A stretch of DNA of 19,257 bases from Sulfurimonas sp. (GTDB taxonomy: Bacteria; Campylobacterota; Campylobacteria; Campylobacterales; Sulfurimonadaceae): positions 1-19,257 of the forward strand of contig JAIOSY010000128.1 of NCBI GenBank assembly GCA_021107375.1, in the 5' to 3' direction. Below the pieces are notes generated by a model. It made no database searches and was not told the DNA's origin. It saw only the letters and a program-made list of their open reading frames with translations. Shown here piece after piece: positions 4,804-12,534 of the stretch. The position numbers and the translations under genes are program-made. The first letter of the stretch is position 1. Every line of letters starts with the position of its first letter.

Positions 4804-6972
4804 TTATACACGACCTAAAGAGATTTTGTTACCTTTGAATTCTAAAATTTCAACTGTAATTTTTTCACCCTCACTTAAAACATCAGAAACTTTTTCTACT
4901 CTTTTATCTGAAATTTTAGAGATATGAAGTAATCCTTCTGTACCATCTGGAAGCTCAATAAATGCTCCAAAATCAACTATTTTCTTAACTGTTCCCTCGT
5001 GTTTATCACCAACTTCATATTTAATTTTAGCTACTTTTGGAGTATTTACAATCCCTTCTATATGACCTCTTGCTCCAGCTACACCATCTTTACTTTTACC
5101 AGTTATTTTAACTTTTCCTTCTTTTTTGTCAATATCTATAGCTACTTCAAATTTTTCTATCATTTCACGGATAGTTTTACCAGCCTGACCTATAACTTCA
5201 CCTATAAAACTAGGATCTATATGAAAAAAGTCTGTACTTGGTAAAACACCATCATTAAACTCTATTTTAGACTCAGCCTCAAGCATAATATCTATAATAT
5301 GACTTCTACCCTCTTTAGCTTGGTAAAGTGCCTCTTTTAAAACATCTAATGAAATTCCACCAAGTTTTATATCCATCTGCATTGCAGTGATACCATCTTT
5401 TGAACCAGTTACTTTAAAATCCATATCCCCATCATGATCTTCAAGACCCATAATATCTGAAAGAATTGCATAGTTGTCACCATCACTCACCATACCCATA
5501 GCAATTCCAGCCACAGTATCACTAGTATCAATATCAGCAGCACGAAGTGCCATATAACCACCACAAACAGTAGCCATAGAAGATGAACCGTTTGACTCTA
5601 AAATCTCAGAAACTAAACGAACCGTTTGCCCATCTAAATCAACAACAGGTGCTAAAGCTCTTTTTGCAAGATTTCCATGTCCTAACTCTCTTCTTTTTGT
5701 TCCCATAACCGGAGATGCTTCACCAACTGAAAAACCTGGAAAGTTGTAGTGAACCATAAAGTTTTCATTTTGAGTTCCACTGTCTGTTAAAGATTCAAAC
5801 ATCTGTGCATCTTTTGGTCCACCCATCGTAAGAACCACTAAAGCTTGTGTTTGACCACGAGTAAATAGACATGACGAGTGAGCATTCGGAAGTACATTTG
5901 TACTTATTGATATAGGTCTAACCTCTGTTAAAGCTCTTCCATCTGCACGGACTTTTTCATTTAAAATTTGAGAACGAACCTGCTCTTTTTTTACTTTTTC
6001 TATCGCATCTTTAAGTTCAACTTCTTCCCAATCAGTTTTCTCTATAATAATTCTTTTTCTAAGTTTTCTTAATGCAGTTGAACGCTCAGATTTTGCCATC
6101 TGATTCATTGCAGATGCAATGTCTGGCATGTGGTTATCTCTTACATAAACAACCATCTCTTCATTTGTGGTATGTGCTTTTAAGTCTATCTCAGTAGTAG
6201 GTTTTTTACAATTCTCAAAAGCTTCTTCATATTTGCTGTTTGTATCAAAAAGAACAGCTTGAGTTTTCTCAAATACCTCTATAAGCTCATCTTCACCCAT
6301 AGCATTTGATACATGAGAACTCATTACAGCTGTTCCCATAGTTGGGTCTAAAAGAGGGTCAACTATCATCTCATTTACTTCAACTTTTTCACCACCAAAA
6401 GAACGCATCTCTATCATTAGTAAATCATTTTTAGTTCCTGATAAATATAAATCTAGTGTAGAATCTTTAAGTTGTGAAAGAGTTGGATTTATAACTATCT
6501 CACCATCAACTTTTGCAGTACGAACGGCAGAAACTGAAGTATTAATATCTATATCTGAAGTATAAAGTGCAGCAGAAGCAGCATTTAAAGCTAGTACTTG
6601 TAAATCAGACTCTGCATCAGCAGAAAAAACCATAATTGTTATTTGAGTTGGATGCCCAAAACCTTTTGGAAAAAGTGGACGAAGTGAACGGTCAACTATA
6701 CGAGAAGTTAAAGTTTCAAAATCACTTGGTTTAGTTTCTCTTTTAAAGAAACCTCCTGGGATTTTACCAGCTGCATATGTTTTTTCAATATACTGAACTG
6801 TTAAAGGTAAAAAATCATCCTTTACAATCTCTGTTTCATCAATTACAACAGTTGCTAAGATTACAGATTTCCCTGATTTTATCCATGCACTACCATTAGC
6901 CTGCTTTGCTACATCACCAAACGAATAACTCTCTTCTCTATTTTCTAACTCTAAACTTACATCATATTTCAT
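4804..6972 (-). CDS. pnp: Polyribonucleotide nucleotidyltransferase (PNPase)
   Basis: Phosphorolytic 3'-5' exoribonuclease, a main RNA-decay enzyme. The 722 residues show the full domain order: first RNase PH domain (about 1-140) with GGFFKRE at 73-79; the helical domain; second RNase PH domain (about 305-540) with FTRGQTQAL and the catalytic Asp-bearing KDGITAMQMDIK; a KH domain with the IGQAGKTIREM loop; and an S1 domain (GAFIELPDGTEGLLHIS) ending right at ISLGRV, so the C-terminal tail is very short. The start ATG overlaps the stop of the upstream phosphoribosyltransferase-like gene (ATGA); the ribosome-binding site GAGGAA lies in that gene's last codons. Last gene of the purD-pnp operon. 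Confidence 0.97.
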   Translation of the reverse strand: MKYDVSLELENREESYSFGDVAKQANGSAWIKSGKSVILATVVIDETEIVKDDFLPLTVQYIEKTYAAGKIPGGFFKRETKPSDFETLTSRIVDRSLRPLFPKGFGHPTQITIMVFSADAESDLQVLALNAASAALYTSDIDINTSVSAVRTAKVDGEIVINPTLSQLKDSTLDLYLSGTKNDLLMIEMRSFGGEKVEVNEMIVDPLLDPTMGTAVMSSHVSNAMGEDELIEVFEKTQAVLFDTNSKYEEAFENCKKPTTEIDLKAHTTNEEMVVYVRDNHMPDIASAMNQMAKSERSTALRKLRKRIIIEKTDWEEVELKDAIEKVKKEQVRSQILNEKVRADGRALTEVRPISISTNVLPNAHSSCLFTRGQTQALVVLTMGGPKDAQMFESLTDSGTQNENFMVHYNFPGFSVGEASPVMGTKRRELGHGNLAKRALAPVVDLDGQTVRLVSEILESNGSSSMATVCGGYMALRAADIDTSDTVAGIAMGMVSDGDNYAILSDIMGLEDHDGDMDFKVTGSKDGITAMQMDIKLGGISLDVLKEALYQAKEGRSHIIDIMLEAESKIEFNDGVLPSTDFFHIDPSFIGEVIGQAGKTIREMIEKFEVAIDIDKKEGKVKITGKSKDGVAGARGHIEGIVNTPKVAKIKYEVGDKHEGTVKKIVDFGAFIELPDGTEGLLHISKISDKRVEKVSDVLSEGEKITVEILEFKGNKISLGRV
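6124..6133 (-). repeat. CCACATGCCA motif copy 2 (inside pnp)
   Basis: Exact 10-mer in the coding orientation, read as His-Met-Pro within DNHMPDIA of PNPase. Confidence 0.85.
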
Positions 6973-7625
6973 TTTATTTCCTCTAATAATTTTTCTATTG
7001 TCTCTTCTTCTACTTTTGGTAACTCTTCATAATATAATGATGTTTCAACATAATCATCTATGTCATGTAAAAAAAACACATCATCTGCGAATGGTTCTAA
7101 TAATTCTAAAACATCACTTGGAATTACAGGGACAGCTATATAAACAGCTTTTGGTTTTTGAGCCAAAATAGTTTTTAAAGCTGTCATAAACTTCAATCCC
7201 GTTTCACTACCTTCATCAACAACTAAAACAACCTCATTTTTCATTGATGAAAAATGTCGTCCTTTTCTATATTGGTATATATAACTTAAAATTTTTTCTT
7301 CATGTTTTCGACTAGCTTCACCATAGATATAATCATACTTAATATCAAAAGCAGACACCAAATCTTCATTTATAACTATCTCTTCACTCTCACTAACACG
7401 AGCAACCTCACATTCATCATTATTTGGAGTCATAATTGCTTCTGAGAATAAAAAATCAATTTTATTTAAATACTTACCCCTAATATATGAACTTAATTCA
7501 AGACCACCACTTGAAACAGAAATTACTTTCCAAGATTCATCTTTAAATCTTTGCATAGGTATAACGTCACAAAGTTTAATAGCAGCATCTTTTCTATTTT
7601 TTAGTATATGCTTATATTTATTCAT
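6969..7625 (-). CDS. Phosphoribosyltransferase-like protein
   Basis: 218 residues. The segment EVVLVVDEGSETGLKF (131-146) matches the PRPP-binding signature of type I phosphoribosyltransferases (hydrophobic strand, two acidic residues, G-x-x-TG). It is followed by a second strand, KAVYIAVPVIPSD, as in the Pfam Pribosyltran fold. The substrate cannot be told from sequence; the N-terminal hood region (about 30-100) is not one I recognise. The C-terminus is acidic (EEETIEKLLEEIK). The gene is squeezed between lptD (two bases upstream) and pnp (ATGA overlap), so it is co-translated with RNA decay and LPS export genes. A nucleotide or nucleobase salvage role is possible but unproven; a catalytically inactive regulatory member is also possible. 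Confidence 0.75.
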   Translation of the reverse strand: MNKYKHILKNRKDAAIKLCDVIPMQRFKDESWKVISVSSGGLELSSYIRGKYLNKIDFLFSEAIMTPNNDECEVARVSESEEIVINEDLVSAFDIKYDYIYGEASRKHEEKILSYIYQYRKGRHFSSMKNEVVLVVDEGSETGLKFMTALKTILAQKPKAVYIAVPVIPSDVLELLEPFADDVFFLHDIDDYVETSLYYEELPKVEEETIEKLLEEIK

Positions 7626-7627
7626 AA

Positions 7628-9844
7628 TTAATCATTATCATCTTCTGGAAGTTTAAATGCGAAAAATGGTTCACCACCTGATTGCATAAATGGTTTGAGT
7701 GCTAATGTAAAATAAATATATTTTTCATAATTATTAGTTATTCCATCTTCACCAAGTTCTGGTCTATTATTTTCAGCATAAGTAATCCCAAAATCCCAAC
7801 ATCGTTTACTATACAAGAAACCTAACTCTGCTCTTTTTTTAATTTCTAACTCTATATCATAATCATATGCAGCATGATATGAGTAGTGACTATCATAAGT
7901 ATATCTTACAGTAGCTGTTACATAATTTGTATAAGGAGTATATGCAGCTAATGTAGCTGTAGCTTCTCTAGAATCCAAAAATGTATCCTTATATAAATGA
8001 GATAAAGCAATATTAAAACCATAACCATCATAAGATAATCTAGTATAAATTTTTGAAAACTTATTTTCATCATAATTATAAAAGATATTATTATATACAT
8101 TTATGCTATCTGTTACACTATAATCAACCTCATTTTCTAAATCACCCATTACTGTATCTTCATTAAATAATATTTGTTGAGCTATTCTATGATAAAGTAT
8201 CTGTTTTCCGGCAGCATCATATATGTACTGAGTAAAATCAAATTTAAGTTCCTCTTGAGTTTCTGTTATATTGTAAAATTCACATCTATCATTATTAGCA
8301 TTTAATGGGTTCGCACAAAAATCTTCATTATATTCATAAAATCCATTTGTAGTTTCAGCTCCATCAAAATGGTAACTAGTACCAAATGATATTACATGTG
8401 AAAAATCTGTATATGCCTTCGTTAATTGAGTTGATACACTAAGAATATTATCAAATTTACCTATGTATCCATCTTCATATTCAGCTAATGTATTCTCATT
8501 TTGACCACTAAACTTTGAGTGTTGTGCATATAAATTTGTTTTAAAAGATATATCTAAATATTCATCAAATAATGTAGTATGTAATGACACTGGTACATTT
8601 AAATTTGTTTGAATAACTTTTGACCCAACTTTTCTATAAAAATTTTGACTTTGTATATCTATATTATAAGTCAAATGTTGATCTAGTAATGTTTCTATAT
8701 AATGGTGATAATGAAGTGTAGGTATATTTTGTAATGTTTTATCATTATTAAGTTCAGGTGCTTCAATATCATTTTCATTTAAATTTTGATAATATTTAAA
8801 ATATGCACCAAAATAATCAGTATCTGTATTATAAAACATATTTATTCTAGAGATCATTTGAGTTGCAGTAGATTTATTTATAGTGTCATTACTTACAAGA
8901 TTTATATAATCAACATCATTCATATAGCCAATATCAGCATAAATACCAGATTGACCATCTAAGTTTAAACCAAACCATTGATTTATAAAGTCACTATTTT
9001 CATACTTAAAATTATAACCATAATGAGTCTCATTTTTTAATTTATTTTCTACGAAATAATCATCATTTTCTTTAAAATAACCTGTAGTAAATGAGCCCTC
9101 TGAAACTTTTGAGTCAATAAATCTAAAAGTAGAATAGATACCCTTTCCACGATTAGTTCTAATCTGAGGGTTAAACTCCAAATCCCACCAATTTTGTTCG
9201 GCGATATAAATAGGTTGTTGATAATAGAAGCCTTCATCTCCTGAATAACCAAACGAAGGTCTTAACAAACCTGTTCTTCTCGTTTTATCAAGTGAATGAC
9301 CAAACCATGGTGTATAAAGAATCGGTATATCATAAAAATAAAGTCTTGCATTATATAAGTCTAGCCACTTATCATCTGTGTTATATTCAGATGAACTGAA
9401 TTCCATTTGCCATAATGGATTTTCTGGTTCGCAACCACTTACTACACCAGAAGAAATTTTTAACTCTTTATCTTTTGCATCTCCTCTATCAGCACTTATC
9501 CAAACTTTAGAATCCTCATCTAACATATAAAATGGCTGAAAACTTCTCTCTTTATTTTTGATATTTAGTTTTGCATAATTACCCAGTACTTTATATGAAG
9601 AGCCCTGATTTGCTCTAATATTATGAAACAGTTCTAAATCACCACTTGTTTTATCATAAATAGCTCGTGATGCAGTTAAATAATAATCTTTATAAACAAC
9701 AGCCACACCACCTGAAGCATGTACTATCTCTTTACTAGAGTTCATTTTTGTTGCAAATATTTCTACTTTATCATTTTGGGTTTCAATCTCATTTGAATAA
9801 AGAACACCCGTTATAGTTAGGATTAAAAATAATAACTTATACAT
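7628..9844 (-). CDS. lptD: LPS assembly outer-membrane protein LptD (OstA/Imp)
   Basis: LptD is the outer-membrane barrel that inserts lipopolysaccharide into the outer leaflet. From ATG 9844 the product is 738 residues: signal peptide MYKLLFLILTITGVLYS, an OstA-type periplasmic beta-jellyroll (about 25-130; VEIFATKMNSSKEIVHASGG start), then a barrel rich in alternating aromatic strands (FYYQQPIYIA, WWDLEFNPQIRTNRG). One Cys lies after the jellyroll (GCEPENPLW) and one near the C-terminus (KRCWDFGITY), with two more in a mid-barrel loop; these could form the inter-domain disulfides known for LptD. An earlier in-frame ATG (9874) exists, but the signal peptide starts at 9844, which also gives a short overlap (ATGTATAA) with the upstream RDD gene. 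No clear ribosome-binding site is visible, so coupling is likely. Confidence 0.93.
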   Translation of the reverse strand: MYKLLFLILTITGVLYSNEIETQNDKVEIFATKMNSSKEIVHASGGVAVVYKDYYLTASRAIYDKTSGDLELFHNIRANQGSSYKVLGNYAKLNIKNKERSFQPFYMLDEDSKVWISADRGDAKDKELKISSGVVSGCEPENPLWQMEFSSSEYNTDDKWLDLYNARLYFYDIPILYTPWFGHSLDKTRRTGLLRPSFGYSGDEGFYYQQPIYIAEQNWWDLEFNPQIRTNRGKGIYSTFRFIDSKVSEGSFTTGYFKENDDYFVENKLKNETHYGYNFKYENSDFINQWFGLNLDGQSGIYADIGYMNDVDYINLVSNDTINKSTATQMISRINMFYNTDTDYFGAYFKYYQNLNENDIEAPELNNDKTLQNIPTLHYHHYIETLLDQHLTYNIDIQSQNFYRKVGSKVIQTNLNVPVSLHTTLFDEYLDISFKTNLYAQHSKFSGQNENTLAEYEDGYIGKFDNILSVSTQLTKAYTDFSHVISFGTSYHFDGAETTNGFYEYNEDFCANPLNANNDRCEFYNITETQEELKFDFTQYIYDAAGKQILYHRIAQQILFNEDTVMGDLENEVDYSVTDSINVYNNIFYNYDENKFSKIYTRLSYDGYGFNIALSHLYKDTFLDSREATATLAAYTPYTNYVTATVRYTYDSHYSYHAAYDYDIELEIKKRAELGFLYSKRCWDFGITYAENNRPELGEDGITNNYEKYIYFTLALKPFMQSGGEPFFAFKLPEDDND

Positions 9845-10286
9845 TTGTAACCAATGTTTTTGCTGTTTTATCATGCCAAGTTTGACGCGATGGATCTAAC
9901 ATACCCCATAAAAAACCAAGATAAAAAAGCATCTCACTTATTACTCTAAAAACTGCACGATTAAATGAAGCAATTATGTTTGGATTTTGCAAAGTTCTTA
10001 TCTCTATTACTCTAATTTTCATAATAATTTTTCCTATACTAGCCCCGTACTGAAGTACAAAGAAAGTTTGATAAACAATTTTTAATGCCATATATTCTAA
10101 AACAAAAGTATTAGTAAGATTTATAATCTCTTCTGTGTTAGTCGCTGAGGCAAAAGAATCCCAAAAAGCAATAATAAATAAAAAAGACAACAACATCTCA
10201 TCTATAAAAAATGCTATTGCTCTTTTTTTTGTATCTGCTAAAGTTATACCTTCACGATGAAGTATATTTTGAATCTCTTCATTCAA
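9837..10286 (-). CDS. RDD family membrane protein
   Basis: 149 residues with three to four hydrophobic helices (about 24-44, 62-85, 109-130). The family signature starts with KKRAIAFFIDE (20-30), where the usual R..DD pattern reads R..DE. It continues with YGASIGKIIMKIRVI and ends with the typical TWHDKTAKTLV. The function of RDD proteins is mostly unknown; some have been linked to ion transport. It sits between purD (nine bases upstream) and lptD (eight-base overlap), an arrangement that suggests an envelope-related housekeeping role, which is inference. A GGAAAA element lies about 12 bases before the ATG. Confidence 0.88.
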   Translation of the reverse strand: MNEEIQNILHREGITLADTKKRAIAFFIDEMLLSFLFIIAFWDSFASATNTEEIINLTNTFVLEYMALKIVYQTFFVLQYGASIGKIIMKIRVIEIRTLQNPNIIASFNRAVFRVISEMLFYLGFLWGMLDPSRQTWHDKTAKTLVTNV

Positions 10287-10295
10287 ACTATTTTC

Positions 10296-11561
10296 CTATA
10301 GAGCTTGATAAGCTATATCTGTTCTGATTTTTTTACCAACAAAATGCACTTGTCCACATCTTAAATACGCTCTATTTCTAGCTTCTTTAATAGTATCACC
10401 TACACCAACACAAACTAAAACTCTACCACCATCAGCATATAAAACACCATCTTGCATACTTACACCAGCAAAAGAGATGTGAGTATTTTCTTCAATCTCA
10501 GCATGTTTCACATCATCTAAAATAATTTCAGCGGGAGTTGAACTTGAATAAGGATAGTTTCCACTAGCCATAACTACACCAACTGCGAACTGTTTTGAAA
10601 ATTCTACTTTGATTTCACTCAGTCTATTTGTTGAGGCTTTTAAAAACATATCTGAAACAGATGATGTCATTAGTGGCATTAAAATCTCACACTCTGGATC
10701 TCCAAAACGAACATTAAACTCTAATGTAATTGGCTCACCATTAACAACCATAATTCCGATAAATAAGACACCCTCAAACGGAGCATTTTCTTTTTTCATA
10801 CCATCTAGGGTTGGAGCGATTACTCTATCTCTAACTTTTTGATATAACTCTTCATCTACAAGTGGAGTTGGGGCATAAGCACCCATCCCACCAGTGTTTG
10901 GCCCCTCATCATTGTTTAAAAGTCTTTTATGATCTTGTGCAGCTGGTAGCAAGATATAGTCATCACCATCACAAACTGCAAACATTGAAAGTTCATAACC
11001 ATCTAAAAACTCTTCAACGATAACTTTTAGCCCTGCATCACCAAAACTCTTTCCACTTAACATCTCGCTAATTGCAATTTTTGCTTCATCATGGTTTTGT
11101 GCAATAATCACACCTTTACCACCACAAAGTCCATCAGCTTTTACAACGATAGGAGCAGTTAGAGTCATAGTAAATTTAAAAGCATCTTCAATAGAAGCAG
11201 TTTCAATATATCTTGCAGTTGGGATATTATACTTTGCTAAAAAGTTTTTCATGTAAACTTTTGAACCCTCAAGTTGAGCAGCCTCTTTGCTTGGTCCAAA
11301 GATTGTTAAACCTTTTTCTTTAAAAATATCTACAACACCATCAACTAAAGGTGCTTCTGGTCCAACTATAGTAAGTTCTATCTTATTATCAATTGCAAAC
11401 TGTGCTAACTCATCATAATCTTTAATATTTAGGTTAGTTCCTAGATTGTTTGTAGCACCATTTCCCGGCTGAAAAAAAAGTTCGTGTTCTTCTTGCTCAT
11501 TTTTGATTGCTCTTGCGATAGAATACTCTCTACCACCACTACCTAAAATTAAAATCTTCAT
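10296..11561 (-). CDS. purD: Phosphoribosylamine-glycine ligase (GAR synthetase)
   Basis: Second step of de novo purine synthesis: joins glycine to phosphoribosylamine using ATP. The 421 residues show the N-domain ([16 protein letters not shown]; the common GGREH reads GGREY here), [10 protein letters not shown], then the ATP-grasp domain with [14 protein letters not shown], the [24 protein letters not shown] signature, and [10 protein letters not shown] carrying the metal ligands. I choose ATG 11561 because GGAG lies six bases upstream; an ATG four codons earlier overlaps that site. First gene of the purD-RDD-lptD-PRT-pnp run, preceded by a structured RNA and a hairpin holding the CCACATGCCA motif. 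Confidence 0.97.
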   Translation of the reverse strand: MKILILGSGGREYSIARAIKNEQEEHELFFQPGNGATNNLGTNLNIKDYDELAQFAIDNKIELTIVGPEAPLVDGVVDIFKEKGLTIFGPSKEAAQLEGSKVYMKNFLAKYNIPTARYIETASIEDAFKFTMTLTAPIVVKADGLCGGKGVIIAQNHDEAKIAISEMLSGKSFGDAGLKVIVEEFLDGYELSMFAVCDGDDYILLPAAQDHKRLLNNDEGPNTGGMGAYAPTPLVDEELYQKVRDRVIAPTLDGMKKENAPFEGVLFIGIMVVNGEPITLEFNVRFGDPECEILMPLMTSSVSDMFLKASTNRLSEIKVEFSKQFAVGVVMASGNYPYSSSTPAEIILDDVKHAEIEENTHISFAGVSMQDGVLYADGGRVLVCVGVGDTIKEARNRAYLRCGQVHFVGKKIRTDIAYQAL

Positions 11562-11581
11562 CCACATCTCCATAAAATTTT

Positions 11582-11630
11582 AAAACTATTTAATCCACAT
11601 GCCAAAAAAGTATATGCAATAAATAGTTTT
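11582..11630. repeat. 11-bp inverted repeat with the CCACATGCCA motif in its loop
   Basis: AAAACTATTTA (11582-11592) and TAAATAGTTTT (11620-11630) are perfect complements flanking a 27-base loop. The loop holds an exact motif copy (11595-11604) and a run of six A. It lies between the structured RNA and the purD ribosome-binding site, so it could be a purD leader hairpin or part of the RNA's 3' end. Confidence 0.6.
11595..11604 (+). repeat. CCACATGCCA motif copy 3 (intergenic, before purD)
   Basis: Exact 10-mer on the plus strand, in the loop of an inverted repeat. Confidence 0.85.
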
Positions 11631-11637
11631 GTGATTA

Positions 11638-11840
11638 AATAGCCCGAAAAGCCGTCTCGCCATTGGCTTGGTTCTAAAAGCCGAATTTAGGTGAAGAGAG
11701 AGCAATCTATCGGCGACAATTTCTCGGCTGAAACTAATCAAACCTCAAATGAAATCATCGACACACAAAAACTCTACTAGTTCACGATTTGAAAATGTAG
11801 AACCCTCATATTTGCGTTGACACGAACTTCTCAGACTATT
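11638..11840 (-). ncRNA. ssrS: 6S RNA candidate (purD-RNA position)
   Basis: A 203-base stretch, visibly richer in G+C than neighbouring spacers and without an ORF, lies between hemD and purD. The two ends pair over 14 bp including four G-U pairs (11840-11827 with 11651-11638). An inner 7-bp perfect stem (GGTTCTA 11804-11798 with TAGAACC 11676-11670) closes the long apical arm. Between the two stems is a large asymmetric bubble whose 3' side carries a small hairpin GCC-AAT-GGC (11667-11659). Closing stem, central bubble with a 3'-side hairpin, and long apical arm are the 6S RNA plan, which mimics an open promoter and sequesters sigma70 RNA polymerase. From memory, a conserved structured RNA upstream of purD in Epsilonproteobacteria (purD RNA) was later assigned to 6S. 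Confidence 0.75.
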
Positions 11841-11841
11841 A

Positions 11842-11852
11842 ATTATATTATA
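11842..11852 (-). promoter_or_regulatory. -10 elements of the structured-RNA promoter
   Basis: Two overlapping TATAAT hexamers on the minus strand (11852-11847 and 11847-11842). The first places the start about seven bases on, at 11840, exactly the first base of the closing stem of the RNA. Confidence 0.7.
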
Positions 11853-11881
11853 CAAAATTGATACTTGATTTTTCTTTGAAA

Positions 11882-12511
11882 TTATAAAGTTTTTGCTATA
11901 TCTATACAACTATCTATACTAGTTTTTGAAGAAAGAATATATTTAACATTTTTAGGAAGTGCTTTTGCTGTAGTTTTTCCTATAACAATTACCTTGGCAT
12001 GTGGACTTATTGTATGATTTTGCAAAAAACAATTAACACTAGATGGTGAAGTGAAAATCAAAATAGCCTCATCTTCTACTTCCACATGCCAAATCTCTTT
12101 TGAACATCCACTCTCATAAACTATGATTTCATCAATATCATAACCATCTTTTTGGCAGATAGAGACAAAATCACTTGCTACAACTTTTGCTCTTAAATAT
12201 AACCATTTTTTAGATTTAGTGTACTCTTTTATTTTAGATACTAAATTATCCCCATAACCTCCACCAATATCTAAGACCTCTCCACCCATATCTTCATAAC
12301 TTTTTGCACTAGCGACAGAAACACATAAAGCAGGTTTTAAATCTGGATTTACATACTGTTTTAAAACCTCACTCGTTTGCTTAGAAGTGATAATAAAATA
12401 ATCATAGTTTGAAAAGTTTATTTCTGGTTTTAAGAATTTAATATCTAGTGAGTTTATACTCTTGGCATGTGGATGGGATGAGATTGAGAAAAGATAGATT
12501 TGTTTCTTCAT
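11882..12511 (-). CDS. hemD: Uroporphyrinogen-III synthase
   Basis: Cyclises hydroxymethylbilane to uroporphyrinogen III, the branch point to haem, sirohaem and cobalamin. HemD is poorly conserved, but the 209 residues show its usual landmarks: DYFIITSKQTSEVL (about 37-50), the Tyr-bearing IDEIIVYES (about 126-134), AILIFTSPSSVNCFL (about 147-161) and AKVIVIGKTTAKAL near the end. The length is slightly short for the family. The gene follows guaA by 15 bases; its ribosome-binding site GGGAG overlaps the guaA stop and can be locked in a hairpin (12512-12534). It contains three exact CCACATGCCA copies in 630 bp, read as PHA, WHV and PHA. Confidence 0.85.
   Translation of the reverse strand: MKKQIYLFSISSHPHAKSINSLDIKFLKPEINFSNYDYFIITSKQTSEVLKQYVNPDLKPALCVSVASAKSYEDMGGEVLDIGGGYGDNLVSKIKEYTKSKKWLYLRAKVVASDFVSICQKDGYDIDEIIVYESGCSKEIWHVEVEDEAILIFTSPSSVNCFLQNHTISPHAKVIVIGKTTAKALPKNVKYILSSKTSIDSCIDIAKTL
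11995..12004 (-). repeat. CCACATGCCA motif copy 4 (in hemD)
   Basis: Exact 10-mer in coding orientation, read as Pro-His-Ala in SPHAKV. Confidence 0.85.
12082..12091 (+). repeat. CCACATGCCA motif copy 5 (in hemD)
   Basis: Exact 10-mer antisense to the gene, read as Trp-His-Val in EIWHVEV; inverted relative to copy 4, 77 bases away. Confidence 0.85.
12463..12472 (-). repeat. CCACATGCCA motif copy 6 (in hemD)
   Basis: Exact 10-mer in coding orientation, read as Pro-His-Ala in SHPHAKS near the N-terminus. Confidence 0.85.
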
Positions 12512-12534
12512 GGGATAAGCTTTCGCTTACTCCC
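12512..12534 (-). promoter_or_regulatory. Hairpin masking the hemD ribosome-binding site, across the guaA stop
   Basis: On the minus strand GGGA-G-TAAGC pairs with GCTTA-TCCC: nine base pairs with one bulged G and a GAAA tetraloop. It contains the guaA stop codon and the only GGGAG before hemD, and ends at the hemD ATG. Ribosomes finishing guaA would open it, so translational coupling is likely. No T run follows, so it is not a terminator. Confidence 0.6.

Noticed and set aside
11562..11572. CCACATCTCCA at the purD start as a motif copy
   Set aside because: It is the complement of the GGAG ribosome-binding site and the bases before the ATG; the resemblance ends at CCACAT.
12512..12534. guaA-hemD hairpin as a terminator
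   Set aside because: No T run follows, the hemD start codon is immediately adjacent, and the genes are on the same strand.
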